Assembly: GCF_006516955.1 (NCBI RefSeq)
Contig: NZ_VHLG01000004.1
Span: 186,001-250,000 of the forward strand
Source of the DNA: Martelella alba
Lineage (GTDB): Bacteria; Pseudomonadota; Alphaproteobacteria; Rhizobiales; Rhizobiaceae
DNA: 64,000 nucleotides
Direction of reading: 5' to 3'
Below the pieces are notes generated by a model, which saw only the letters and a list, made by a program, of their open reading frames with translations, ran no database searches and was not told the DNA's origin. Positions 9,070 through 17,392 of this stretch are shown here, one piece after another. A program made the translations under genes and the position numbers. Numbering within the stretch: the first letter of the stretch is position 1; every line of letters begins with the position of its first letter.

Positions 9070-10479
9070 ATGACTGACTATCAGCAGATCAAGGCCGAAC
9101 TTGAAGGCATTGCCATCGAAGACAATCCCGCAATGGTTCTGCGCAAGAGCCGGGACTTCTACTGGTATTCGCCGATCCTCAAGGCCCAGCTCGAAAATGT
9201 GACCGGTGACCTGATCATCTCGCCGGAAAATGAAGACGAACTGATCAAGGTGCTGAAGGTTGCCTTCAAGCATGACGCGCCCGTGACCGCGCGTGGCGGC
9301 GGTACCGGCAATTACGGCCAGTCCATGCCGCTGTCCGGCGGCATCGTGCTCGACATGACCAAAATGAACCGGATCAAGCTGATCGAGCCTGGCCGCGTCA
9401 TTGCAGAACCCGGCATCATCTGCGCCGAGCTTGATCGCCAGACCAAGGCCCATTCCGGCCAGGAACTGCGGTTTCACCCCTCCACCACCGGTCAGGCTAC
9501 CCTCGGCGGCTTCATCGCCGGTGGTTCGGGCGGCGTCGGCTCGGTTCACTGGGGCGGTCTGCGTGACCTCGGCAATGTGCTGCGTCTCAGGATCGTCACA
9601 CTGGAAGCCGAACCGCGGGTGATGGAGCTGACCTCGCTTGATCTGCTCAAGGTCTCCCATGCCTATGGCACCAACGGCATCATCACCGAAGTGGAAATGC
9701 CGCTGGCACCTGCCTATGAATGGGTGGATGTGATCGTCGGCCATGACAGCTTCATGGATGCCGTGCGCTTCTCCGATCATCTGGCAAGCTCTACCGGCAT
9801 TCTCACCAAGGAAATCGCGCCGATCGCGGCACCGGTTCCCTATAGCTACTTCACCCGGCTGAAGCCTTTCCTCGAAGAAGGCGAATCGATCTCGGTCGTC
9901 ATGGTAGCACCGCATTCGATCGAGCCGTTCAAGGCGCTGGTCGAGGTTCATGGCGGCACGATCCGCTACCGTTCCGATACGGCTGAGAACACCAAGGGCG
10001 TGCCGCGCGCCTATGAGCTTGGCTGGAACCACACGACGCTGCGCGCGATGAAGATGGAGCCTGACAACTTCACCTATCTTCAGGTTCAGTATCCGAGCCC
10101 CGGCCATGTCGCCAAGGTTCAGGAAATGTGCGAAATCTTCGGCGACGAGGTAATCGGCCATCTGGAATTCCTGCGTTTTGATGGCGCAATCCAGTGCTCG
10201 GGCCTGCCGCTGGTGCGCTACACCACGCCGGAGCGCCTGGAAGAGATCATCCGTATTCACGAAGAAAACGGCTGCCCGGTCTTCAATCCGCACCGCTACA
10301 CGCTGGAAGAAGGCGGCATGAAGCAGACAGATGAGCGTCAGCTGGAATTCAAGAAGGAAACCGATCCGAAGGGTCTGCTGAACCCCGGCAAGATGATTGC
10401 CTGGGACGACCCGGAATTCGATTTCAAGGCCGGCAAGAACTACCTGTTCAAGGGTATCACCGCCGTTACCGGAGAATAG
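9070..10479 (+). CDS. FAD-linked oxidase (GlcD-like / vanillyl-alcohol-oxidase fold)
   Basis: 469 residues from ATG 9070. A GTG at 9064 overlapping the previous stop (GTGA) is an alternative that adds two residues. The FAD-binding PCMH-type domain is clear: ARGGGTGNYGQSMPLSGG near residue 78 and HPSTTGQATLGGFIAGGSGG near residue 140. The C-terminal half is the cap domain, ending in DPKGLLNPGKM, the usual end of GlcD-type oxidases. It probably oxidises a hydroxyl or amine carbon of the imported compound, passing electrons to oxygen or a quinone. The neighbouring flavodoxin-fold protein may be a redox partner. Confidence 0.88.
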   Translation: MTDYQQIKAELEGIAIEDNPAMVLRKSRDFYWYSPILKAQLENVTGDLIISPENEDELIKVLKVAFKHDAPVTARGGGTGNYGQSMPLSGGIVLDMTKMNRIKLIEPGRVIAEPGIICAELDRQTKAHSGQELRFHPSTTGQATLGGFIAGGSGGVGSVHWGGLRDLGNVLRLRIVTLEAEPRVMELTSLDLLKVSHAYGTNGIITEVEMPLAPAYEWVDVIVGHDSFMDAVRFSDHLASSTGILTKEIAPIAAPVPYSYFTRLKPFLEEGESISVVMVAPHSIEPFKALVEVHGGTIRYRSDTAENTKGVPRAYELGWNHTTLRAMKMEPDNFTYLQVQYPSPGHVAKVQEMCEIFGDEVIGHLEFLRFDGAIQCSGLPLVRYTTPERLEEIIRIHEENGCPVFNPHRYTLEEGGMKQTDERQLEFKKETDPKGLLNPGKMIAWDDPEFDFKAGKNYLFKGITAVTGE

Positions 10480-10480
10480 C

Positions 10481-11062
10481 ATGCGCGTTCTAGTCCTCTT
10501 TTCGCATCCGGTGGAGACCAGCTACGGCGCGGCTCTCCACCGCCAGGTGGTCGAAAGCCTGACGGCGGCCGGCCATGAGGTCGATGATTGCGATCTTTAT
10601 GCCGAAAATTTCTCGCCGGTTCTGACCCGTGAGGAGCGGATGGGCTATCACACCTATCCGGAAAACACCGAACCAGTGAAAGGTTATGTCGAGCGGCTGA
10701 AGGCGGCGGAAGCGCTTGTCATCTGCACGCCGATCTGGAATTTCGGCTTCCCGGCGATTCTCAAAGGTTATTTCGACCGCGTCTGGCTGCCGGGTGTCAA
10801 CTTCTCGATCGAAAACGGCAAGGTGCAGCCGTCGCTACGCCATATCCGCAAGATCGCCGCTGTCTTCACCTATGGCGGCGACCGCAAGCGGGCCTTTCTC
10901 GCTGGTGATCCGCCGCGGAAGCTGTTCATGCGGGCGATCCGCGTTCAGGTGAAGCTTGGTGCGCCGGCGAAGTTCCTCGCCCATTACGATATGAACAACT
11001 GCACACCGGAAACACGGGCGAAATTCCTCGCCAAGGTGAAGCGGGAAATGGAAGCTTTCTGA
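10481..11062 (+). CDS. Flavodoxin-fold NAD(P)H dehydrogenase (quinone) family protein
   Basis: 193 residues starting one base after the oxidase stop. It opens MRVLVLFSHPVETSYGAAL, the flavin-phosphate loop of the Flavodoxin_2 family (NQO1, MdaB, KefF). TPIWNFGFPAILKGYFDRV near residue 85 is the second family signature. The enzyme should carry FMN or FAD and reduce quinones or a conjugated substrate with NAD(P)H in the cytoplasm. It is the last gene of the operon, followed by a 13-bp stem-loop, and probably supplies a reductive step or recycles the electron acceptor of the upstream oxidase. Confidence 0.85.
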   Translation: MRVLVLFSHPVETSYGAALHRQVVESLTAAGHEVDDCDLYAENFSPVLTREERMGYHTYPENTEPVKGYVERLKAAEALVICTPIWNFGFPAILKGYFDRVWLPGVNFSIENGKVQPSLRHIRKIAAVFTYGGDRKRAFLAGDPPRKLFMRAIRVQVKLGAPAKFLAHYDMNNCTPETRAKFLAKVKREMEAF

Positions 11063-11115
11063 TAGTTTTCTTGCGCCCGCCCTTTACAAAGCGGGTCATC
11101 TGACTAGGTCTTAAA

Positions 11116-11150
11116 GAGGCCCTGCCGTCATCAAACCACGGCAGGGCCTC
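11116..11150 (+). terminator. Long stem-loop terminator or attenuator
   Basis: Perfect 13-bp stem, 11116-11128 (gaggccctgccgt) with 11138-11150 (acggcagggcctc), and a 9-base loop. A short T/A tail follows on each side. It ends the transporter/deaminase operon and lies 37 bp before the fructosidase start, so it could also act as an attenuator for that gene. Confidence 0.75.
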
Positions 11151-11187
11151 TTGAACGTTTGTGGGAGGGGAGACGGAAAGGAAGAGA

Positions 11188-12891
11188 ATGGCCGATCAGT
11201 TCATCGTCGACGAAAGCCGGTTGCGGAAACTCCGCGGCCATGTCCCCGTCAATGCCGTGCTTCACGTCTGGCTCAAGGCGACACAGCCGCATGCGGCGGC
11301 CGAGCTTCGCCTCGCTCTCAATGACCGGATTTTCGGCAATGTCTTCGTCGAAAATGCCGAGGAATATGAATTCCGAATGTTCTTCATGCCCCATGGCGGC
11401 GAGCTGGAATGTGCCTATGATCCCGAAACCACGACGATTTCGGTCGCCTACTGGTTCACCGATGCCTCGGTGCTTGAGGAAGGCATCACGGTTTTGCGCA
11501 CCCATGCCGCCAATGCACCGGCGCCTGCCCCCGGCAGCTATCATTTCCGTCCGCCCTTCGGCTGGATGAATGATCCGAACGGATTTGGCCGCTTCAACGG
11601 CTCGGCTCACCTGTTCTACCAGCATTACTCCCATGGCCTCACATGGAACACCATGCATTGGGGTCACGCCATTTCCGAGGACTTTCTCCACTGGCGGCAT
11701 CTGCCGATTTTCCTGTTTCCGTCAGAAGACCTGACCCACCGGCCGGACCGGCGCGGCGGCGCCTTTTCCGGCTCGGCCATTCCACTCGAAGACAGCGCCG
11801 GTATTCGCGTCTTCTTTACCGAACATGTCATCGAACGCGCGCCCGAACGCGAAATCCAGATGATGGCGACCTCACAATCGCTGATCTTCGCCGGCGCGGC
11901 AAAGCTTCTGATCGGCGAGCGGCCGGCGGACCAGAACCTGACCCAGGATTTCCGCGATCCTTATGTGTTCCGCGGGCCCGATGGCTACTGGAAGATGCTG
12001 CTCGGCAGCCGCAGCGGCGAAGCCGGTGTCGTGCTGCTCTACGAAACCGCCGATGTCACTGCGGCGTCAGGCTGGGAATTTGTCTCAATTCTGCATTCCG
12101 ACAGCCGCTTCAATACCCAGGTGATCGAATGTCCCTGCCTGCTGCCGCTTGACGGCCCTGCGGGTGATCCGGCAACCCACTGGGTGCTGATTGCCGGTCT
12201 GATGCACAGCCATGACGCGGTGACGGGGCGCAAAAACCTGACCTCTGCCACTGTCGGCCATTTCGATGGCAAGCAATTCACGCCGGACTTCGAACAGGAA
12301 CTGGATTTCATCGCCGACAATTATGCCTTCCAGGCCTTTCTCGATCACGGAACGCCGGTCGGCATTGGCTGGCTTGCCAACTGGGCCGATGCCCGCCCGG
12401 AAATCGATTTCCCGACGGCCATGACGCTGCCGCGCAATATCGTCTACGAGGACGGTGTGCTGAAAACACCGCCGATCGCTGGCGTCGAAGCCTTGCGCGC
12501 CGCACTGGTCGACGAGAGCGCTCTCGCCAGCGGCGAAGCGGTGGAGCTGGAACAGGGGCAGGCAGAGATCATCATCACGCTCCATGACGACGACGCGCCC
12601 TTCGAGCTTGATCTCTACCACCACAATCTGGAAATCATTCTCCGGCTTGACGGTGATGGCCTGCGCCTCACCTATCACGACGACACGCATCAGCCGAAGC
12701 CAGACTATGTCGCCCCCGGCGCCAGGCCGCGCGAACTGCGTATTTTCCTTGATATCGGGTCAATCGAGATCTTCGCCGATAATGGCCGCTGGACCGGAAC
12801 CAAGCGCATTGCCGGCTTCGACCCCGTCCATTCACTCAGGATCCGCGAGGGCAATATTGCCTCGGCAAAGATCTGGACGCTGGCACTATGA
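11188..12891 (+). CDS. Glycoside hydrolase family 32 beta-fructosidase
   Basis: 567 residues. Start chosen at ATG 11188 with GGAAGAGA immediately upstream rather than the in-frame GTG at 11161. GH32 catalytic residues are visible: nucleophile D129 in WMNDPNG, transition-state stabiliser D257 in FRDP, acid/base E314 in IECP, plus FSGSAI. It should cleave terminal beta-fructosyl bonds of sucrose, levan or inulin. There is no signal peptide, so it is intracellular. About 110 residues before the first catalytic motif form an extra N-terminal domain; the C-terminal 140 residues are the usual beta-sandwich (LDIGSIEIFADNG). No sugar transporter or regulator for it lies beside it. Confidence 0.92.
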   Translation: MADQFIVDESRLRKLRGHVPVNAVLHVWLKATQPHAAAELRLALNDRIFGNVFVENAEEYEFRMFFMPHGGELECAYDPETTTISVAYWFTDASVLEEGITVLRTHAANAPAPAPGSYHFRPPFGWMNDPNGFGRFNGSAHLFYQHYSHGLTWNTMHWGHAISEDFLHWRHLPIFLFPSEDLTHRPDRRGGAFSGSAIPLEDSAGIRVFFTEHVIERAPEREIQMMATSQSLIFAGAAKLLIGERPADQNLTQDFRDPYVFRGPDGYWKMLLGSRSGEAGVVLLYETADVTAASGWEFVSILHSDSRFNTQVIECPCLLPLDGPAGDPATHWVLIAGLMHSHDAVTGRKNLTSATVGHFDGKQFTPDFEQELDFIADNYAFQAFLDHGTPVGIGWLANWADARPEIDFPTAMTLPRNIVYEDGVLKTPPIAGVEALRAALVDESALASGEAVELEQGQAEIIITLHDDDAPFELDLYHHNLEIILRLDGDGLRLTYHDDTHQPKPDYVAPGARPRELRIFLDIGSIEIFADNGRWTGTKRIAGFDPVHSLRIREGNIASAKIWTLAL

Positions 12892-12895
12892 TGAA

Positions 12896-13050
12896 AAGGC
12901 GCCCTAAGGGGCGCCTCAGGCTGCTGAAAAACCTCGCCACCTTTTCTGGCGTCATGCCTGTGCTGGTCACAGGCATCCAGCCGGCGCGCGTCCGCGCGGC
13001 GAAAGAACTTTTCTATTCAATGCCTTATGAATCTGGATCCCCGTGACGAG
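12896..13050. repeat. Palindromic intergenic repeat, copy 1, left half
   Basis: Left part of a mosaic palindromic repeat split by the insertion sequence. It holds a terminal hairpin (ggcgccctaaggggcgcc), the hairpin atgcctgtg (12954-12962) / cacaggcat (12968-12976), the block catccagccg, and the left arm gatccccgtg of a second hairpin ending at the insertion point. The same blocks occur in the same order at 20136-20297. On the minus strand the outer hairpin ends in four T and could terminate leftward transcripts. Confidence 0.85.
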
Positions 13051-14280
13051 TGTACGGCCTTGATACATACCTGACAGATGTTCGGAGACATGCCTGACAC
13101 TTCTCGGATTGCAATCTGGGAGGTTCGGATGGGGTGGGAGACGAAGTCTTTGGTGGATCAGCGGTTGGAGTTTTGCCGGCTTTGTGCGCTTGAGGGCGCG
13201 AATGTTTCGCAATTGTGCCGACGTTTCGGGATTTCTCGCCAGACGGGCTATGTCTGGCTGAAGCGTTTCAGGGCCTGCGAGGGGATGCAGGATCGCTCGC
13301 GGCGGCCGCATGCCAGTCCGCGGCGCACCGATCAGGCGCTTGAACAGGCTGTGCTTGAGGTGCGCGATGCGCATCCGGCCTGGGGCGCCCGCAAGATTGC
13401 GTGCCGGCTGGAACGAGCGGGGATCGATCCGCCGGCGGCGTCGACAGTCCATGCCATCCTGGTCCGACACAAGCGGATCGCAACGCCTGAGGGCGCCGGC
13501 CCGGCCTATGGACGTTTCGAGCGCGAAGCGCCAAACCTGCTGTGGCAGATGGACTTCAAGGGACGTTTTCAGCTCGTCTCGGGAGACTGGTGTCATCCGC
13601 TCACCGTCCTCGATGATCATTCGCGGTTTGCCCTCGGGCTTGAGGCCTGCGCCGACGAACGGATGATGACGGTTCGCAGACGGCTGGAACGCATCTTTCA
13701 TCACCACGGGCTGCCGATGGCAATCTATACCGACAATGGAAACCCTTGGGGAACCGGCGTTCCGCACGGCTGGACACGCTTGCGCGTCTGGCTCCTCAAG
13801 CTGGGGATAGAGCTCATTCACGCCCGCCCCTACCATCCACAGGGACGCGGCAAGAACGAACGCTTCCACCGCAGTTTCAAGGCTGAAGTTCTCGCCTTTC
13901 AACCGTTGTCAGACTTCAGGCAGGCGCAAAGGGCGTTTGATCGCTGGCGTGAACTCTATAACCATCATCGGCCGCATCAGGGCATCGCCATGGCCGTGCC
14001 CGCAAGCCGCTACAGCCCGTCGCCCCGAAGCTTTCCCGCCACTGTTCCCGAGCCCGTCTATGATCCAGGCGAAATCGTCAGGCGGGTCAGCAGCACAAAG
14101 GCCTATGTCGCATTCAACGGCAAGGCATGGCGTGTGCCGAAGGCCTTTCAAGGGGAAACCCTTGCCATCAGGCCCCTCGAAATCGACGGCCAACATGGCG
14201 TGTTCTTCGCAGCAAACCAGGTCGCCCTAATCGACCTCAACAAAGACGAATAACTGTCAGGCATGTCTCCGGGCTTTACA
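13051..14280 (+). mobile_element. IS481-family insertion sequence, complete
   Basis: 1230 bp bounded by 5-bp target duplications ACGAG at 13046-13050 and 14281-14285. Both ends begin TGTA reading inward. A 17-bp inner inverted repeat, cggagacatgcctgaca, lies at 13083-13099 and as its complement at 14255-14271; the left end carries 20-odd extra bases outside it. A single intact transposase gene fills the element. Family assignment rests on the transposase. Outer ends were set by comparing with the uninterrupted repeat copy at 20284-20306, which lacks the element. Confidence 0.9.
13129..14253 (+). CDS. IS481-family transposase
   Basis: 374 residues from ATG 13129, preceded by GGGAGG; an upstream in-frame ATG at 13078 lies in the inverted-repeat zone and is less likely. 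The N-terminal helix-turn-helix (VSQLCRRFGISRQTGYVWLK) and a DDE integrase core are present: D142 in WQMDFKG, D202 in YTDNGNP and E244 in GKNERFHRSFKAEV. The frame is uninterrupted, so the enzyme is probably functional. It ends just inside the right inverted repeat. Confidence 0.93.
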   Translation: MGWETKSLVDQRLEFCRLCALEGANVSQLCRRFGISRQTGYVWLKRFRACEGMQDRSRRPHASPRRTDQALEQAVLEVRDAHPAWGARKIACRLERAGIDPPAASTVHAILVRHKRIATPEGAGPAYGRFEREAPNLLWQMDFKGRFQLVSGDWCHPLTVLDDHSRFALGLEACADERMMTVRRRLERIFHHHGLPMAIYTDNGNPWGTGVPHGWTRLRVWLLKLGIELIHARPYHPQGRGKNERFHRSFKAEVLAFQPLSDFRQAQRAFDRWRELYNHHRPHQGIAMAVPASRYSPSPRSFPATVPEPVYDPGEIVRRVSSTKAYVAFNGKAWRVPKAFQGETLAIRPLEIDGQHGVFFAANQVALIDLNKDE

Positions 14281-14285
14281 ACGAG

Positions 14286-14388
14286 CACGGGGATGACGAC
14301 GGAGGGGGCGGCCATTCCACCCCGAACAGGCAATCTGAACGACTTTGTCAGCAGGCTGAGACGCCCGAAGCGGCGCCTCATCAGTTCC
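14286..14388. repeat. Palindromic intergenic repeat, copy 1, right half
   Basis: Continuation of the repeat after the insertion. It begins cacggggatgacgacgga, the right arm of the hairpin whose left arm is at 13036-13045, and ends with cagcaggctgagacgcc, which pairs roughly with caggctgctg at 12917-12926. It matches 20298-20397 block for block. It ends at the stop of the RidA-like gene. Confidence 0.8.
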
Positions 14389-14390
14389 GT

Positions 14391-14780
14391 TCAAAGCACC
14401 TTTGCCGCTGTGACTTCCACTTCGACGAGGAATTCTGCACGGGTAAAGCCGCCGACAACCAGCAGGGTCGAGACCGGCAGGGGATCAGACGTATAGCGGT
14501 CGCGCACTTCCATATAGGCCGGAAAATCCTCACGCATGGTGACATAGCCATTGATGCGGATGACATCGGCAAAGCTCATGCCGCCTTCTTCCAGGATCTT
14601 GCGGATCGTCTCGAAGCACAATTCGGCCTGACCCGTAACTGTACGCGGGATCACATCATCCGGCCCGATGCCGAGCTGCCCGGAGGTGACCAGCAGTGAT
14701 GCGCCTGGCGGCACGTAAAGGCCATGGCTGTAATGGCCGAAAGGTTGGCGCACGCCGGGCGGGTTGATGCTCTTTTTCAT
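14391..14780 (-). CDS. RidA-family (YjgF/YER057c/UK114) protein
   Basis: 129 residues from ATG 14780 with GGAGG seven bases upstream; the frame is open further upstream without a ribosome site. It carries the RidA fold hallmarks: the N-terminal FGHYSHGLYVPPGASLLVTSGQLG stretch, aromatic and glycine positions, and a C-terminal FLVEVEVTA. RidA deaminates reactive enamine/imine intermediates, but many relatives act in specific catabolic pathways. The conserved catalytic Arg of true RidA proteins (in an IR.QT context) is not seen where expected; the segment reads PVSTLLVVGGFTRAEFLVEV. It is therefore more likely a pathway paralogue. It lies downstream of the aldehyde dehydrogenase gene on the same strand. 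Confidence 0.8.
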   Translation of the reverse strand: MKKSINPPGVRQPFGHYSHGLYVPPGASLLVTSGQLGIGPDDVIPRTVTGQAELCFETIRKILEEGGMSFADVIRINGYVTMREDFPAYMEVRDRYTSDPLPVSTLLVVGGFTRAEFLVEVEVTAAKVL

Positions 14781-14968
14781 CAGGATTGCCTCCGAAGCCA
14801 GCACATCGCCGATGAAGCCTGACGGCCGTCTTCGGAAAACAATGTGCAATCTCACGATGTTGTTGCGGCCCATATGCACCCGACCGGGCGATATGGGCAG
14901 CCTTTATGTCAGTCACGCATGGCCGGGATGGCCGCTGCTGTCAAGCTTTTCCCACACCCTGCCGGGCC

Positions 14969-16396
14969 TTACGCGCCATAGCCGCGCACGCCCTTGATCT
15001 CAAGAAAATCATGCATGCCCCAATCGGCAAACTCCCGACCATTGCCGGATTGCTTGTAGCCGCCAAAGGGAACCTTGGTGCTCCAGGCCGGACCATTGAT
15101 CGAGACATTGCCGGCGCGCAGCTTTGCAGCCACATCGCGCGCATGGCCAAGATCGCCGGACTGGACATAGGCGGCCAGCCCGTAAACCGTGTCATTGGCG
15201 ATCGCGATTGCCTGTTCTTCGGTTTCATAAGGCAGAACCGACAAGACCGGACCGAAGATTTCCTCACGTGCAATCGTCATGTCATTGGTGACGCTGCCGA
15301 AAATGGTCGGGCGGACATAATAGCCGCGATTGAGCCCATCCGGGCGGCCGGGGCCGCCGGTCACCAGTTCGGCACCTTCGGCAATCCCCTTTTCGATCAG
15401 CCCCTCGATCTTGTTGAACTGCACTTCGGAAACGACGGGCCCGAGATCCGTCCCTTCATTGGCCGGATCACCGGTCACAAGAGCCTCCGCCGTCGCCTTG
15501 GCGATGGACAGCGCCAGATCATGCCGGCTTTCCGGCACCAGCAGACGCGTCGGCGCATTGCAGGACTGGCCGGAATTCTCGAAACATTCGGTAACGCTGT
15601 AGCGCACGGCCTTTTCCAGATCGGCGTCGGCCAGGATGATATTCGGCGATTTGCCGCCCAGTTCCTGGCAGACGCGTTTGACCGTATCCGCGGCCGTCTT
15701 GGCGACAATGATGCCCGCCCGGGTCGAACCGGTAAAGGATACCATATCGACATCCTCATGACCGGCCATGACCTGCCCGACATCGGGACCGGTTCCGTTG
15801 ACGAGGTTGAACACCCCCTTCGGCACGCCGGCCTCTTCCATGATCTCCGCAAAGATCAGCCCCGTCAGCGGCGCCACTTCCGAGGGCTTCAGCACCATGG
15901 TGCAGCCGGTGGCGATCGCCGGTGCCACCTTGGCGGCAATCTGGTTCAGCGGCCAGTTCCACGGCGTGATCAGGGCACAGACACCGATCGGTTCCCTGAG
16001 GATCATCGCCTCGCCGCAAGGGTCTGAGAAGGAAAATTCCGCCAGCGCTTCCAGCGTGGATTTGATATGCGATGCGCCAACCGGAACCTGCGAGCCTTTC
16101 GCAAGGTTGACCGGAGCGCCCATTTCCAGCCGCACAGCTTCGCTGAGATCGTCAAAGCGAGCCATATAGCAATCAAGGATCTTTTCCAGAAGCGCCATGC
16201 GCTCTTCCCGGCTGGTCTGCGAGAAGCTGGCAAAGGCGCGCTTTGCCGCCTTCACGGCAAGATCGGCATCTTCCGCCGAACCGCCGGAAATTTCCATGAA
16301 GGGCTCTTCCGTTGCCGGGTTGATCACCGGAATGATCTTTTCCCTGACGGGTGAAACCCAGCTGCCATCGATAAAGAATTTCAGATTATTGCTCAT
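14969..16396 (-). CDS. NAD(P)-dependent aldehyde dehydrogenase
   Basis: 475 residues from ATG 16396, with GAGGGAG just upstream. All ALDH superfamily motifs are present: ITPWNWPLNQ near residue 140, FTGSTRAG, the general base E245 in CQELGGKSP and the nucleophile C279 in NSGQSCNAP, 34 residues apart as expected, then EEIFGPVL. The enzyme oxidises an aldehyde to the carboxylate in the cytoplasm; the substrate cannot be read from sequence. It is 188 bp upstream of the RidA-like gene and 65 bp downstream of the uracil-DNA glycosylase gene, all leftward. Confidence 0.92.
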   Translation of the reverse strand: MSNNLKFFIDGSWVSPVREKIIPVINPATEEPFMEISGGSAEDADLAVKAAKRAFASFSQTSREERMALLEKILDCYMARFDDLSEAVRLEMGAPVNLAKGSQVPVGASHIKSTLEALAEFSFSDPCGEAMILREPIGVCALITPWNWPLNQIAAKVAPAIATGCTMVLKPSEVAPLTGLIFAEIMEEAGVPKGVFNLVNGTGPDVGQVMAGHEDVDMVSFTGSTRAGIIVAKTAADTVKRVCQELGGKSPNIILADADLEKAVRYSVTECFENSGQSCNAPTRLLVPESRHDLALSIAKATAEALVTGDPANEGTDLGPVVSEVQFNKIEGLIEKGIAEGAELVTGGPGRPDGLNRGYYVRPTIFGSVTNDMTIAREEIFGPVLSVLPYETEEQAIAIANDTVYGLAAYVQSGDLGHARDVAAKLRAGNVSINGPAWSTKVPFGGYKQSGNGREFADWGMHDFLEIKGVRGYGA

Positions 16397-16460
16397 GGAG
16401 TGCTCCCTCAATATCACGATGCGGGCCTGATGCCCGGCCTTCATGCGCCGCTTGAAAACC

Positions 16461-17153
16461 TCAGCCTTCCGGATTTTCCGGAAGCTGCCAGTCGATCGGC
16501 TCCATGCCATTCTTTTCCAGAAACGCGTTGGCCTTGGAAAAGTGCCGGCAGCCGAAGAAGCCATTATGCGCGGAAAGTGGCGAAGGATGTGGCGCTGTCA
16601 GCACCAGATGGCGATTGCGGTCGACAAAGGCCGCCTTCTTCTGTGCATAGGCGCCCCACAGGATGAAGACCACATGCGGGCATTCCTCGTTGACGATGCG
16701 GATCACCTGATCGGTAAACTGTTCCCAGCCGCGTCCGCGATGTGAGGCGGCCTGCGCCTGCTCGACCGTCAGAACGCTGTTGAGCATCAGGACGCCCTGA
16801 CGCGCCCAGTGTTCAAGAAAGCCATGGCGCACCGGTTTGAAGCCGATATCACTCGCCAGTTCCTTGTAGATATTGACCAGCGACGGCGGCGTGCGCACGC
16901 CGGGCTTGACCGAAAAGCAGAGCCCATGAGCCTGCCCCGGCCCGTGATAGGGATCCTGTCCGAGAATGACGACACGGACATTTTCAAGCGGCGTCAGATC
17001 GAGCGCGCGAAAATATTCGGACCCTTTGGGAAAAATATGCTTGCCAGCCTGTTTTTCCGCCGTCAAAAAAGCGCGCAGCGATTGCATATAGGGACTGGAA
17101 AATTCACCGGAAAGCCGCGTTTTCCAGCCTTCTTCAAGCCTGACCTCGCTCAA
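16461..17153 (-). CDS. ung: Uracil-DNA glycosylase (family 1)
   Basis: Removes uracil from DNA at the start of base-excision repair. The water-activating motif GQDPYHG, the minor-groove loop HPSPLSAH and the conserved stretch [11 protein letters not shown] are all present, so this is a canonical family 1 enzyme of about 230 residues. I place the start at TTG 17153 because a perfect GGGAGG lies six bases upstream and the product then begins [11 protein letters not shown], a sensible N terminus. A GTG at 17174 in the same frame would put that ribosome site inside the gene. It shares a 240-bp divergent region with the transporter operon at 17393. Confidence 0.93.
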   Translation of the reverse strand: MSEVRLEEGWKTRLSGEFSSPYMQSLRAFLTAEKQAGKHIFPKGSEYFRALDLTPLENVRVVILGQDPYHGPGQAHGLCFSVKPGVRTPPSLVNIYKELASDIGFKPVRHGFLEHWARQGVLMLNSVLTVEQAQAASHRGRGWEQFTDQVIRIVNEECPHVVFILWGAYAQKKAAFVDRNRHLVLTAPHPSPLSAHNGFFGCRHFSKANAFLEKNGMEPIDWQLPENPEG

Positions 17154-17159
17154 GGTGAG

Positions 17160-17165
17160 CCTCCC
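17160..17165 (-). promoter_or_regulatory. Ribosome binding site GGGAGG that decides the ung start
   Basis: GGGAGG on the minus strand, six bases before TTG 17153. It falls inside the coding region if GTG 17174 were used, which favours the TTG start. Confidence 0.65.
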
Positions 17166-17392
17166 GTGATTCACGTTACGTCACATTCTTCGCAATTGGT
17201 TAGCGCCCTCACCCGGCAAATGCAAATCGACAACCGGTCAGGACACGTCTTTGCCTTGCTTTTCGCCAAGAGATGCAACGACAAAGATGTACAAGCAGGG
17301 CCGAGAACGATTGACCGGGCGAACGCTGCGCGCCAAACTGCCGCGCGTGATCAATCCCTACGAGAAACAATCCTGACACAAGGATTAGAATT

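Noticed and set aside
9034-10482. 482-codon minus-strand frame opposite the FAD oxidase
   Set aside because: Exact antisense of a well-supported gene; no family resemblance.
12967-13902. 311-codon minus-strand frame across the insertion sequence ending LVTGIQIHKALNRK and following residues
   Set aside because: It is antisense to the transposase and reads through the palindromic repeat; a similar false peptide appears in repeat copy 2, which supports the repeat rather than a gene.
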